Shown in pieces: positions 41,613 to 51,602 of a stretch of 64,000 nt of DNA. The stretch lies in NCBI GenBank assembly GCA_018829205.1, contig JAHJUE010000012.1, positions 1 through 64,000 of the forward strand, written 5' to 3'. The translations under genes were made by a program, and so were the position numbers. The notes beneath the pieces are model-generated. The model was given only the letters and a program-made list of their open reading frames with translations, was not told where the DNA came from and made no database searches. The stretch is from Bacteroidota bacterium (lineage in GTDB: Bacteria > Bacteroidota > Ignavibacteria > Ignavibacteriales > Melioribacteraceae). Numbering within the stretch: the stretch's first letter is position 1; each line of letters starts with the position of its first letter.

Positions 41613-44600
41613 TTGGAAGTCAGATTTATACATATTCGGCGCCTATTAAGAGGTTTTAAAATTAAGATTTTTATATATACCATATTATTCTTTTTATTCT
41701 CGCAATTTACCGTTTTAATTGCCCAGGAAGACAATGTCCTATTTGATCACCTTACGGTTGAGGATGGACTTTCGAGCAGTTTAATATTTGAGATGACGCA
41801 GGATTCATTAGGATTTGTGTGGATAGCCACGCTTGACGGTTTAAATAGATTCGACGGTTATAATTTTAAGGTTTACAGAAGCGACGATTCGGTTAAGTCC
41901 GTATCCGATAATTGGATATCATGCATTACAACCGACCGTTCGGGAAATATTTGGTACGGCACAAGAACGGCAGGAATTGGGCAGATTGATTATAAGTCCG
42001 GCAAATTTATAAATTACAAAGAAAGACTCTTATCGGAATTCGGGGAAGAGTCGCTTAATATTCAAAACCTCTTTATCACTTCCGAAGGAAAAATTCTAAT
42101 AGGCACATGGGGAGCGGGACTTTTAATTTTCGATCCCCCTAATTCCGTATTCACGCAGTACAAAAATAATATAAGCGATAACAATTCGATATCCGAAGAT
42201 AAGGTTTACGCCGTATACGAGGATTCGAAAGGAAATTTATGGGCCGGTACGCAGAGAACCGGTTTGAATAAATTGGATATAAATACGGGGAAATTCACGC
42301 GTTTTGATCTTATAAGCGACGACCCGAATATTGTTTCTAATAACTTTGTGCTTACAATTACCGAGGATTTTAAAGGGGATATATGGGCAGGCACTTATTC
42401 AAACGGACTTTTTAAGATTAGTCAGCCCGGCGAAAAAATTATAAGATATGATGCTCAGAATAATCTTCCAGCCGTAAGAATTTCCAAGGTATTTGAGGAC
42501 AGCAGCAACAATTTATGGATATGCACCAACGGTACAGGAATATTTAAATATATCAGGCACAGCAATAAATTTATCAATTACAGGAATAACCAGTTTAATA
42601 CAAACAGCCTGAACAGCGATAAGGTATGGTCAATGATGCAGGATAAAAACGGGTTGTTCTGGTTCGGCACTTTAACAAACGGCATTAATATTTTTAATTA
42701 CCAGAAAAATAAATTTAAGAGATTGGTTCATAACAGTTATGATAAAAATACAATCATTGATAATTATATAAAAGGTTTGATGTTCGACATTTACGGTAAA
42801 CTATGGATTGGCACTCAAACCGGCATTTCAATACTTTCCCCTGATCAATCAATAAAACACCTAAGCGAGAAATCGGGATTAAACGTCGGCGATATTCGCG
42901 CGGTGTATGAAAGAAAAAACGGTGAAATATGGATTGGTACATGGGGAGGCGGAATAAATATTTACGACCGATCTGCTTCAAAATTTAGTTACATATTAAA
43001 TAAGCCGGGCAATAAAAATTCCCTTGCCGATAATTACCTGCGCTGCATTCTCGAAATAGACGACAAGGTATATATAGGCACCGAAAGGGGATTAAATGAA
43101 TACAGTCCCGGAACTGGAAAATTTAAGCTGTATGATCATGATGACAACGATCCAACATCTATAAGCAATTCGCAGATTACGTGTCTGTATTACGACAGCA
43201 AAAATAATCTTTGGGCCGGAACCAACAAAGGGCTTAATATACTCGATAGGGAAAAAGGAATTTTTAAAAGAATTGATATTAACGGCACCGATTTGGTTCC
43301 TCAAAGAAGCATTATTAGAAAAATATACGAAGATTCAAACGGCACTATCTGGATTGGAACATTAGGCGCAGGTTTCGCTAAATATGACAATCAAAGCGGG
43401 AAATTTCATTTCTATAATCAGAAAGACGGTCTTTCAAACAACGCTGTTTTTGAAATACTTGAAGATAATCTTGGCTATTTATGGATAAGCACGGGAATCG
43501 GTCTTAATAAATTCGATGTGCAGAATGAAGAATTTACCGTCTATACAGTCGCGGACGGACTGCCGAACAATGAGTTTAACGCAGGCGCGGCGGTTAAAAA
43601 TTCAAACGGTGATTTGTATTTCGGCGGGGTAAACGGACTTACATATTTTGATCCCGCTTCATTAGGAACAAATCAATACGTGCCCGGAATTGAAATAACC
43701 CGTGTATCGGTAAATGGAATTGAATATAATAAATACGGTTTTTATAATTCTACAGGCAAAATCGAACTGCCTTATAATAAAAATTATATTAACATATCTT
43801 TTACCGCGCTGGATTTTGCCGATCCCGAATCAAATACGTTCAGTTATAAACTTGACGGACTAAACGATAATTGGGTAAGCGGCGCAAACGGAAATACCGC
43901 CGTATTTACTAATCTAAGTCCGGGCGAATATTTGTTCCGCGTAAAAGGGGCGAATAAATCGGGTAATTGGAATAATGAAGGAAAAACTCTTAGAATAATT
44001 ATTAATCCTCCCTGGTGGGACAATGTATATGCCCGCATCATTTATATAATATTATTTTTTGTAATAATTTACAGCGCGTTTAAATTTAGAATTAAGAATA
44101 TGCAGAGCAAACAGGCGCTGCTTGAAAATCTTGTTAATGAAAGAACTATTGATCTGCAGAAAAGTAAAATTCAGCTTGAGCAAGCCGTTGCCGCGAAGGA
44201 TAAATTATTTTCAATTATCGCGCATGACTTAAAAAATCCTTTTGTGGCATTGCTCGGTTATTCTGAGCTGCTGAAAAAAAACGATACGGATCTCAGCATT
44301 GAAGAAAAACATGAATCTATTGATAACATTTATAACGCGTCAACTTCTGTCTATTCGCTTCTTGATAATCTGCTTGCCTGGGCCAGACTCCAGTTAAGCA
44401 ATATTGAAAGTTATCCCGCTGCATTGGACGCGGCTCTTATTGTTGAAAATGTGTTTAAGATATTTTCAATTTCCGCTTCAATTAAATCAATTAAATTGAA
44501 GAACGACATAAATGAAAAAACATTAATATTCGCCGATCAGGATATGACCGAGATTATTTTCAGAAATATTGTTTCGAACGCTATTAAATTTACGCCTAAC

Positions 44601-44873
44601 GGGGGTACGGTAAAAATCTCCGCGGTTAAACATAATGATAAAACGGAAATAATTGTCGAGGATAACGGCATCGGCATAAATGAAGAAACATTATTGCGCA
44701 TAAATATGAATGAAGGGCACCAGATCTCATCGGACGGTACTTCCAAAGAAAAAGGGACGGGGTTGGGAATTATGCTTGTAAAAGAATTTATATCCCAAAA
44801 CAACGGAACCTTTAAAATCGAAAGCAAGTTAGGCGAGGGGACAAAGATATCAATCAGTTTTAAATCCGCTTAG
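41613..44873 (+). CDS. Two-component sensor kinase with Reg_prop propeller (HTCS-like, no output domain)
   Basis: This is a 1086-residue protein. No ATG suits; TTG 41613 is the likely start and begins a signal-anchor region (about 17-38). Residues 40-690 hold about a dozen Reg_prop repeats (for example DSLGFVWIATLDGLNRFD, DSKGNLWAGTQRTGLNKLD), forming two periplasmic propellers, then a Y_Y_Y domain (about 700-795) and a membrane segment (about 805-825). HisKA has His871 in IAHDLKNPF, and HATPase_c ends GTGLGIMLVKEFI. In gut Bacteroidetes such proteins also carry receiver and AraC domains; both are absent here. Its last 67 bp are duplicated downstream. Confidence 0.9.
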   Translation: MEVRFIHIRRLLRGFKIKIFIYTILFFLFSQFTVLIAQEDNVLFDHLTVEDGLSSSLIFEMTQDSLGFVWIATLDGLNRFDGYNFKVYRSDDSVKSVSDNWISCITTDRSGNIWYGTRTAGIGQIDYKSGKFINYKERLLSEFGEESLNIQNLFITSEGKILIGTWGAGLLIFDPPNSVFTQYKNNISDNNSISEDKVYAVYEDSKGNLWAGTQRTGLNKLDINTGKFTRFDLISDDPNIVSNNFVLTITEDFKGDIWAGTYSNGLFKISQPGEKIIRYDAQNNLPAVRISKVFEDSSNNLWICTNGTGIFKYIRHSNKFINYRNNQFNTNSLNSDKVWSMMQDKNGLFWFGTLTNGINIFNYQKNKFKRLVHNSYDKNTIIDNYIKGLMFDIYGKLWIGTQTGISILSPDQSIKHLSEKSGLNVGDIRAVYERKNGEIWIGTWGGGINIYDRSASKFSYILNKPGNKNSLADNYLRCILEIDDKVYIGTERGLNEYSPGTGKFKLYDHDDNDPTSISNSQITCLYYDSKNNLWAGTNKGLNILDREKGIFKRIDINGTDLVPQRSIIRKIYEDSNGTIWIGTLGAGFAKYDNQSGKFHFYNQKDGLSNNAVFEILEDNLGYLWISTGIGLNKFDVQNEEFTVYTVADGLPNNEFNAGAAVKNSNGDLYFGGVNGLTYFDPASLGTNQYVPGIEITRVSVNGIEYNKYGFYNSTGKIELPYNKNYINISFTALDFADPESNTFSYKLDGLNDNWVSGANGNTAVFTNLSPGEYLFRVKGANKSGNWNNEGKTLRIIINPPWWDNVYARIIYIILFFVIIYSAFKFRIKNMQSKQALLENLVNERTIDLQKSKIQLEQAVAAKDKLFSIIAHDLKNPFVALLGYSELLKKNDTDLSIEEKHESIDNIYNASTSVYSLLDNLLAWARLQLSNIESYPAALDAALIVENVFKIFSISASIKSIKLKNDINEKTLIFADQDMTEIIFRNIVSNAIKFTPNGGTVKISAVKHNDKTEIIVEDNGIGINEETLLRINMNEGHQISSDGTSKEKGTGLGIMLVKEFISQNNGTFKIESKLGEGTKISISFKSA

Positions 44874-44874
44874 T

Positions 44875-45240
44875 AATAGTTAAATGAAATTTAAAACAAA
44901 ATGAGGGCTGTCTTAAAATTGCTTTGTGACTCTTTGTGTCTTAGGGCCTTTGTGGTTAATGTTTTGAATTTGTTGGAATGCCAAATCTTTTTTCTGCCAC
45001 TAAGTCACCAAGACACAAAGTAAAATTACTTTTGAGGCAGTTTATTTAATTTCAATGCTGCCGTCCCGCTACTGTGGGATACAGAAAAGTATAAAAGAAG
45101 GCGGCAGAATATTAAAAGATAAAAAAAAAACCGAGTCGTGAATTTAATTTCGAAAATCCGGATCCCATAATAACGGAACCTTTAAAATCGAAAGCAGGGA
45201 AGGCGAGGGGACAAAGATATCAATCTTGTTTAAGTCCGCT
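44875..45240 (+). repeat. 366-bp repeat unit, copy 1 (contains a copy of the kinase gene end)
   Basis: The unit starts AATAGTTAAATGAAATTTAA and ends with ACGGAACCTTTAAAATCG and AAGGCGAGGGGACAAAGA, a second copy of the kinase gene's last 67 bp (44807-44873). It includes the palindromic element with arms at 44932-44955 and 44997-45020. The same unit recurs at 48261-48626. Consistent with tandem duplication of the kinase gene end plus downstream DNA. Confidence 0.8.
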
Positions 45241-45243
45241 TAA

Positions 45244-46044
45244 TTATACCTATCATTAAATCCGGCAAACGGTAATAAATCGTTTAGCAAAACTTCATGA
45301 CTGATAAGCACAAACATTCGATACGAAAATTAAGATTGTTTTATATCTTTCATTAGTGTATAGAACTATTAGAATAATTATAATGAACTGTAAAAAAGTT
45401 TGTGTAAACGGCATTTATAATTAAATGAATTCATCGAGTCGATCATTAAAATATATTTTAAAAATAGAAAGTACACTACCACAGCCTAACAATTTATCTT
45501 CAGAACTAGATTTTTAACATCCGAACATTAGCTCCGCCATTTACCGGGGATAGTGCTTTACAATATGCATCTTATAACCAATTTAATTTTATTGAATAAT
45601 CACTTAATCACCCCGCTAAGAAATGAAATAACTGCCTTTATCTTTTCGCTTATATTCTTATTAATATAATCTATGTGATGTTTAGGTTATTAAAATTTTA
45701 TACGAAAGGTGAGAATCAGTTATCAATCGAAAAGAAGCAAGATATTCAGAAAAGTTTTCGAGAAGGGATTAAATTAGTTTTACGGCATATCTTCTTGTTA
45801 AAATAACCTACTAATTAAATTCTAAACCGAATATAAAATTATACATTCCAATAACATTTATAAAGGTTATGAAATATTTAATTATTGGAGATTTAGGTAC
45901 ATATACCGATGATTTATTAATTTTATTATGCTAAATATAGTTGGAGCAAAATTTTCGTATTGAACTATTTTGAAAACATGATAATATTAAGTCTCATGAA
46001 TTTTATTTATAATATATTTTTGTAATAATACTAAAGGCCAATTT
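45244..46044. other. AT-rich non-coding stretch
   Basis: About 800 bp without an intact gene or RNA that I can support. It lies just inside the left repeat copy and before a lipoprotein gene whose promoter must be at the right end. Short frames are broken by many stops, so this may be decayed sequence. Confidence 0.4.
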
Positions 46045-46500
46045 ATGGAGCGGTATACAAGAATGGTTAAAATACTATTGTTATTATTTAGCTCACTTTT
46101 TTTCAGTTTTTGTAGTAATAAGGATAATCCTAGTATTTATGATCCCGATGCTTTAAGGGTTGCCGGTAAATATAAAGCAGTGACTTTTATTCTTCCTGGA
46201 CTTCATGATAATCCAATTGACATAATAGAGTTAGACGGATTTATAAATATTGAATTGTTTTTAGATTATTCCGTAAAGGGAAAATGGTCAATCCCAAAAA
46301 CTTCAGAACTGAGCTATAGTGGTTTTGAAGAGGATATTGTTGGATCTTTCTCTATAAGAAATGATTCATTGCAATTTATTGGAATGAATAATGTGATTTC
46401 TCACCCCCAGATTTATTATATCATTAAAGAAGATAGTCTAAAAGCATATTTTGGAGGCATCCCTTTTCCAGCAACTATAATTGAATTAGTAAAAGACTAA
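46045..46500 (+). CDS. Small lipoprotein of unknown function
   Basis: This is a 151-residue protein. The signal ends LFFSFC with the lipid Cys at position 23 (or 17 if ATG 46063 is used). The mature part is beta-rich (AGKYKAVTFILPG, VKGKWSIPKTS, SLKAYFGG), like a lipocalin-type or immunoglobulin-like fold, no family named. It lies 19 bp before the T9SS propeller gene, probably one transcript, both inside the segment bracketed by the 366-bp repeats. Confidence 0.65.
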   Translation: MERYTRMVKILLLLFSSLFFSFCSNKDNPSIYDPDALRVAGKYKAVTFILPGLHDNPIDIIELDGFINIELFLDYSVKGKWSIPKTSELSYSGFEEDIVGSFSIRNDSLQFIGMNNVISHPQIYYIIKEDSLKAYFGGIPFPATIIELVKD

Positions 46501-46519
46501 CCACAAATTGGAGTATTAT

Positions 46520-47803
46520 ATGAAAAATATTGTTAAAAGATATTATCGCCTTTTATTCATATTAATAATCCAATTTATCTATGTTAATTTTTTATATGGA
46601 CAAGGATGGGAAAAAATAGAACCAACATTTGATCCGCCAGGAACGTATCATTTTTTTTCCGGTGCATTTTTTAACGAGAACAACGGCTGGGCAATGGATA
46701 TTGACAATGGGAAAATATTAAACACGACTGACGGTGGACTAACCTGGCATGTTAAACGTGATATTAAAGCAAATTCAGCAGGCGATATATTTTTTCTTAA
46801 TGAGGCTATTGGCTGGATAATTTATTCATACACAGATTCATCAGTTTTATTAAAAACAGAAAACAGCGGGGAAACATGGGAGGAGTATTCTTTACCATTC
46901 TATTCGTGGCAAATATATTTTATTGATGAAGAAAAAGGTTTTGCTTACCGTGATACTAATTATTGTTACCGAACAATAGACGGGGGAAAAGAATGGCAGG
47001 CAATTGATATTAGTTTACCCGATACAGCAACAATAGCTACAGATATATTTTTCATTGACAGCCAAAAAGGATGGATGCAAGCAAGACACGGAGAAGGAGG
47101 GTTTTCTGGCACTCTCGTATACTATTTTTTAACAACAAATGATGGTGGTTTAACTTGGACAATTAGTAATCGTTTTAAAAATATAGGATTTACAAATATT
47201 GCATTCTTTGATTTAAATAATGGTATTGTAACACAGCTAATAGGCGCACACTACTATACAAATGACGGCGGGCAGACGTGGATTAAAACACAGAAAGAAT
47301 CAAACTCGAGTTGGGAGTTAATAATAACAGACAGCAGTACTGCTTGGTTGTCTGGTTTTGGTATCCATTTAACAACAGATAAAGGAAAAACCTGGCAGAA
47401 GATAGAAACCAATACCTCGGAGCATTTGTACGATATATTCTTCGTAGATAATTCAATCGGCTACGCATTTGGTTCATTTAATACGTTTTTAAAATATAAG
47501 AATACAGTAGGAGTAACTGATGAGAAAATTAAGATAAATAAAAATGAATTACTGTTAGAAAGTTACCCTAACCCAACCAACTCAACATCAATATTATCTT
47601 TCACATTACCTAAAAGTAGTTTAACAGAGCTAAATCTTTATAATATTAATGGAGAGAAAGTTAAAACAATTTATAAAGGATATCTTTCTCAGGGACAGCA
47701 TAGTTTCCCTTTGGTACTAAACAATCTTTCAAGCGGGACATACATCTGCTTTATAAAACAAGCTGATAAAAGCAAATCAATAAAAATATTATTGCTAAAA
47801 TAA
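46520..47803 (+). CDS. Ycf48-like propeller protein with T9SS sorting domain
   Basis: This is a 427-residue protein; ATG 46520 is preferred over TTG 46508. A signal peptide of about 27 residues precedes propeller repeats (TTDGGLTWHVK, TENSGETWEEY, TIDGGKEWQAI, TNDGGLTWTIS, TNDGGQTWIKT, TTDKGKTWQKI). The sorting domain is a variant: LESYPNPTNSTSILSFTLP, with NPTNSTS in place of NPFNPST, then LSSGTYICFI. Probable surface protein. It is within the DNA flanked by direct repeats, so it may have arrived as a unit with the lipoprotein gene. Confidence 0.82.
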   Translation: MKNIVKRYYRLLFILIIQFIYVNFLYGQGWEKIEPTFDPPGTYHFFSGAFFNENNGWAMDIDNGKILNTTDGGLTWHVKRDIKANSAGDIFFLNEAIGWIIYSYTDSSVLLKTENSGETWEEYSLPFYSWQIYFIDEEKGFAYRDTNYCYRTIDGGKEWQAIDISLPDTATIATDIFFIDSQKGWMQARHGEGGFSGTLVYYFLTTNDGGLTWTISNRFKNIGFTNIAFFDLNNGIVTQLIGAHYYTNDGGQTWIKTQKESNSSWELIITDSSTAWLSGFGIHLTTDKGKTWQKIETNTSEHLYDIFFVDNSIGYAFGSFNTFLKYKNTVGVTDEKIKINKNELLLESYPNPTNSTSILSFTLPKSSLTELNLYNINGEKVKTIYKGYLSQGQHSFPLVLNNLSSGTYICFIKQADKSKSIKILLLK

Positions 47804-47907
47804 GAGTGGAGTGAAAAATTAAAAAATTAATAATTATCGTCAGCTTATTTTTTATGCTGCTTCATAATTATGAATAATTTGCGCAGCACTCAAAAATCAG
47901 AAATAAC

Positions 47908-48186
47908 ATGGTAGTCAATTCATTAAACGGACTTGTAAAAATGATCTATAATCCCTATTTAGAAGTTATCGGTTCAACGGACATTGAAAAAGCGAATTAA
48001 TATTTGGAACTAAACAATAAGTTGATTAGGAATAAAAAAGAATTAAACGACTTAACTTATGTCAATTCTCAAAAAAGCCATGGTGTTCAGCACTTTTTCT
48101 TCAAACATAATTATAACGGCATTGAAGTGATCTATTCGGGCATAAATCCGCATTATAATAGTCGGTCCTATTCCAATAAACCCTAA
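47908..48186 (+). pseudogene. Decayed gene with an internal stop
   Basis: The frame MVVNSLNGLVKMIYNPYLEV is interrupted by TAA at 47998-48000 and continues YLELNNKLIRNKKELNDLTY up to TAA 48184. Content looks like real protein on both sides of the stop. No family recognised. Confidence 0.5.
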
Positions 48187-48260
48187 TCAAATACTGTTGG
48201 AAAATTCATGACGGTTAAATGCCGTAGTTATTATATAATTGTTAGATTCTCAGAAAAGGG

Positions 48261-48626
48261 AATAGTTAAATGAAATTTAAAACAAAATAAGGGCTGTCCT
48301 AAATTTGCTTTGTGACTCTTTGTGTCTTAGGGCCTTTGTGGTTAATGTTTTGAATTTGTTGGAATACCAAATCTTTTTTCTGCCACTAAGTCACCAAGAC
48401 ACAAAGTAAAATTACTTTTAAGGCAGTTTATTTAATCACAAGGCTGCCATTCCGCTACTTTTGGATGCAGAAAAGTATAAAAGAAGGCGGCAGAATATTA
48501 AAAGATAAAAAAACAAGTCGTGAATTTAATTTCGAAAATCCTGATCCGAAAATAACGGAACCTTTAAAATCGAAAGCAAGTTGGGCGAGGGGACAAAAAT
48601 ATCAATCTTTTTTAAGTCGATTTTAA
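48261..48626 (+). repeat. 366-bp repeat unit, copy 2
   Basis: This unit matches 44875-45240 over its whole length with scattered changes, including the palindromic arms (48318-48341 and 48383-48406) and the kinase-gene tail (from 48553). The final stop region reads AAGTCGATTTTAA instead of AAGTCCGCTTAA. Confidence 0.8.
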
Positions 48627-48788
48627 ATTAAAAAGGTAATTAACAAAATTTACTGAGAATTAAGTCTATTAGACTGTGTCGAATATTTATATTTAATAAT
48701 ATTTTATAAATTGATGAAAATTTATTTTTAATTTCCAATCTAAAATACTATCTTAATTGTCTAATTTTTGATTTTTCAGTACGCACAC

Positions 48789-48877
48789 GGAGAGATGGGT
48801 GAGTGGCTGAAACCAACGGTTTGCTAAACCGTCGTAGGGGTTAAACTCTACCGAGAGTTCGAATCTCTCTCTCTCCG
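48789..48877 (+). tRNA. tRNA-Ser(GCU)
   Basis: Acceptor arm GGAGAGA pairs with TCTCTCC (48870-48876), discriminator G 48877. The anticodon loop is TTGCTAA between ACGGT and ACCGT, anticodon GCT. A long variable arm (TAGGGGTTAAACTCTA) is the class II mark of serine. T arm GAGAG-TTCGAAT-CTCTC. CCA is not encoded. It reads AGC/AGU codons. The direct repeat copy lies 160 bp upstream. Confidence 0.97.
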
Positions 48878-48882
48878 CAATT

Positions 48883-48911
48883 AAAGGGAAGTATTTTTAC
48901 TTCCCTTTTTT
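48883..48911 (+). terminator. Rho-independent terminator after tRNA-Ser
   Basis: AAAGGGAAGTA (48883-48893) pairs perfectly with TACTTCCCTTT (48898-48908), loop TTTT, followed by a T run. Confidence 0.9.
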
Positions 48912-49003
48912 GTTTTAAATTTAATGAATGTAACAAATAACAAACCTGTTCGAATAAAGATTATTAATCTACATTCCAAACATAAGAGTAAGAACATTTT
49001 ATC

Positions 49004-49885
49004 TTAATGAAAACTTACTCTTTTCATTCCCAATACAATTAGAAAGAGAATAAAAACTCCAATAACCGCAGCCGGGCCGCTCGAAAAATCGAAAATAAAA
49101 GCGAAATATATTGCCGCTGGCGGTACAACGGCCCCCACTATTACGGCGATTACAAACACGCTTAAAACTCTTTTCCCTAATATTACTCCAATGCTGGAAG
49201 GAATTATTAAATATGCGAAGGTAAACACATCGCCTACAAATCTTGTTGTTAAAGAAATTCCCATTCCTACAACTAAATAAAAAACCAGTAGCCAGAACTT
49301 TGAATTGATTCCATGCGCGTCAGCCGATTCTGGATCAAAAACTACAAATTTCAGCTGTTTTTGAAAAATTGAAAATACCGAAATTATTACAGCTAGAATT
49401 ACAAGCATTGTGTAAAATTCGCGCTGACCGATAAATAATATATCGCCTTTAAGAATTGATTCTATTTCGGATACTTCCGCTACCGGACTTTTTTGAATAA
49501 GCATTATTCTTGCCGCAATTGATACGACAAATATAATGCCGAGTACGGAATCTTGAGTTAGACTTTTATGATACTGCGCTTTTGTAAATATTAAAACAGC
49601 GGCTGAAGCGAATAGCAGCGAAAAGAATGTAGGCTCGAGATGATGGAATATTGAGTCCTCTGTGATAGTTATATTAAACAAAGAAGCTGCAAACGATTCC
49701 AAATCAATTAAATGAAGAAATGAAAAAGCTACTCCCGCTATAGCGGCCTGGGTTAATGAAGCGCCGAAAAAAACTACACGCTGAGAGACTACAAATACGC
49801 CTATAAATCCGCAGATTATTCCCGCTATTATGCTTCCCATAACCGCGAATGGGAATAACTCTATTAATTGATTAATTGTTTCCAA
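49004..49885 (-). CDS. znuB: Zinc/manganese ABC transporter permease (ZnuB family)
   Basis: This is a 293-residue protein with about eight membrane helices. The ABC-3 family signatures are AIIAGIICGFIGVFVV-type start, a VFFGASLTQAAIAGVAF loop and a central DPESADAHGINSKFW motif. It forms the channel for a divalent metal together with the ATPase gene 4 bp upstream. Last gene of a - strand operon with the binding protein and an outer-membrane protein. Zinc versus manganese cannot be decided from the permease alone. Confidence 0.9.
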   Translation of the reverse strand: METINQLIELFPFAVMGSIIAGIICGFIGVFVVSQRVVFFGASLTQAAIAGVAFSFLHLIDLESFAASLFNITITEDSIFHHLEPTFFSLLFASAAVLIFTKAQYHKSLTQDSVLGIIFVVSIAARIMLIQKSPVAEVSEIESILKGDILFIGQREFYTMLVILAVIISVFSIFQKQLKFVVFDPESADAHGINSKFWLLVFYLVVGMGISLTTRFVGDVFTFAYLIIPSSIGVILGKRVLSVFVIAVIVGAVVPPAAIYFAFIFDFSSGPAAVIGVFILFLIVLGMKRVSFH

Positions 49886-49889
49886 ATTA

Positions 49890-50639
49890 TTATCTCTTTT
49901 TTGATGTAATAATAAATTCGCCGTTATAGGTGGATACCGAGAACTCCGATGAATACGTTTTACGCAGATTATCCTCCGATAGAATTTCAGAAATATTTCC
50001 GAACTGGAAAAAGTATTTTTCCATTAATAATATCTTCTGCACATAATTGGCGACATCGCTTAATAAATGACTTACGAGCAATATTGTTAACTGTTTTTCT
50101 TTATGAAGCCTTTCAATTAATGCGAGCAGCGAATAATGCGAAGGCGTATCCATTCCGTTTGTAGGTTCATCGAGTATAAGAATATTCGGTTCAACCGCCA
50201 GCGCACGCGCTATTAAGGTCCTTTGTCTCTGTCCCCCCGATAAACTTGAGTAATGATAATTTTTTAAGTCGCAGATGCCTGCATTATCTAAACTCTCTTC
50301 TACAATTCTTTTATCTTCCTTGCCGGGATTATTAAATAACCCCAGCAATGAATACCTGCCCATCATAACAACATCATAAACAGTGTAGGGAAGAAGCGGC
50401 TGAACGAGATCGCGCTGCGGTACATATCCGAAAATTAGACTTTCTTTTTTTACGACGCCGCGTAATGGTTTTAAGCTTCCCAAAAGAGTTTTAAGCAGCG
50501 TGCTTTTACCCGCGCCGTTGGGTCCGACTATACCAATAAAATCATTTTCATAAACCGAAAAGTTCAATTCTTCCAGTATTTTTGTTTTGCCGTATCCGAT
50601 TGTAACATCCGAAAAACTTATTATCTCTCTGTCCGCCAT
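49890..50639 (-). CDS. znuC: Zinc/manganese ABC transporter ATPase (ZnuC family)
   Basis: This is a 249-residue protein. Walker A GPNGAGKST (39-47), signature LSGGQRQR, Walker B ILILDEPTNGMD and the switch His in LLVSHLLSDV are all intact. It powers metal import through the permease encoded next. A 14-bp tandem repeat lies just upstream of its start, between it and the binding-protein gene. Confidence 0.92.
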   Translation of the reverse strand: MADREIISFSDVTIGYGKTKILEELNFSVYENDFIGIVGPNGAGKSTLLKTLLGSLKPLRGVVKKESLIFGYVPQRDLVQPLLPYTVYDVVMMGRYSLLGLFNNPGKEDKRIVEESLDNAGICDLKNYHYSSLSGGQRQRTLIARALAVEPNILILDEPTNGMDTPSHYSLLALIERLHKEKQLTILLVSHLLSDVANYVQKILLMEKYFFQFGNISEILSEDNLRKTYSSEFSVSTYNGEFIITSKKR

Positions 50640-50658
50640 TATTAACCTTTTTTTTTAA

Positions 50659-50703
50659 TTGCAGATTGCAAATTGCAGATTGCAAATTGCAGATTACAAA
50701 TTG
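50659..50703. repeat. 14-bp tandem repeat between znuA and znuC
   Basis: TTGCAGATTGCAAA occurs at 50659, 50673 and, with one change, at 50687; the tract overlaps the end of the znuA gene. It may alter spacing or mRNA structure in front of znuC. Confidence 0.75.
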
Positions 50704-51572
50704 CCCGAAATATTGTTTATAATATAATCCATCATTTTTATATATGAATCGATGCCCTCCATTCCGAATACGGCAATTGGAACTTTAATAACCTTAATAC
50801 CCGTCTGAGAGGCAATCTGATTAGGCGCTTTGTCGCTGTAATAATTTTCCATTACAATAACATTTGCTCCGCTTTTCTTTATAATGTTATACAGTTCCGC
50901 ATTATGAGAAGGTGTAGGAGGTATTCCGGGCTTCGGTTCTACATAACCGGAAATTTTTAATCCGTATCTTTCGGCAAAATATATCCAGCTGGCATGAAAA
51001 AAAACAATTGATCTTCCTTCGGCTTTTTTCATTTTTGAATTCCATTCGATTAACTTCTTATCCAAAGTGGAAATATAATTTTGATAATTCTTTTTGAAAT
51101 ATTCTGAATTTTCCGGAGATTTAGCTAAAAGTGCTTCAAGAATTTCTGCCGCCATTATTTTAGCGTTATAAGGATCCAGCCAGTAATGGGGATTGCCGTA
51201 TGGATGTATGTCTCCTTGACTGGCGTCAACCTTTCCCGCCGGTATTTCTTTTTTTTCTATTCCATTTGAGAGGTCAATAATTTTTAAGTTGTCGTTTCTT
51301 GAACCGTCAATAAGCTGCTGCGCCCATATTTCAAGCCCCAATCCGATTTTAAAAAATAATTCCGCTTTTCTTAATTTAAGCATATAACTTGGAAGTATTT
51401 CAACATAGTGTGGATCCTGATCACCCCGGCATATATAATCGGCTTCAACTTTATCTTTGCCGATTTCTTTTACCAAATCATATATAACTGATGTTGTAGC
51501 TACAACCTTTACCTGCCCAAAATTCATTGATGTAAATACTAATAAGAGTAAAATAACTAATATATTTTTCAT
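50694..51572 (-). CDS. znuA: Metal-binding protein of the ABC transporter (ZnuA family)
   Basis: This is a 292-residue protein; ATG 51572 is chosen over an upstream start at 51593 because it opens the signal peptide (MKNILVILLLLVFTSMNFG). The cluster A-I fold shows the ligands expected: a first His in DPHYVEILPS, a second in GNPHYWLDPYNA, a third in FFHASWIYFAERYG and an acidic residue in VMENYYSDK. There is no long His-rich loop, unlike many ZnuA proteins; that role may have moved to the neighbouring outer-membrane protein. Confidence 0.9.
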   Translation of the reverse strand: MKNILVILLLLVFTSMNFGQVKVVATTSVIYDLVKEIGKDKVEADYICRGDQDPHYVEILPSYMLKLRKAELFFKIGLGLEIWAQQLIDGSRNDNLKIIDLSNGIEKKEIPAGKVDASQGDIHPYGNPHYWLDPYNAKIMAAEILEALLAKSPENSEYFKKNYQNYISTLDKKLIEWNSKMKKAEGRSIVFFHASWIYFAERYGLKISGYVEPKPGIPPTPSHNAELYNIIKKSGANVIVMENYYSDKAPNQIASQTGIKVIKVPIAVFGMEGIDSYIKMMDYIINNISGNL

Positions 51573-51602
51573 TTTAATTTTTTCCTTATCCATTATGATT
51601 TC

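Noticed and set aside
41613-44873. Full hybrid two-component system (HTCS) with AraC output
   Set aside because: The protein ends directly after HATPase_c; receiver and HTH domains are absent and the stop is clear.
48789-48877. tRNA-Ser as the attachment site of an integrative element
   Set aside because: No second copy of the tRNA 3' end was found in the window and no tyrosine recombinase gene is present.
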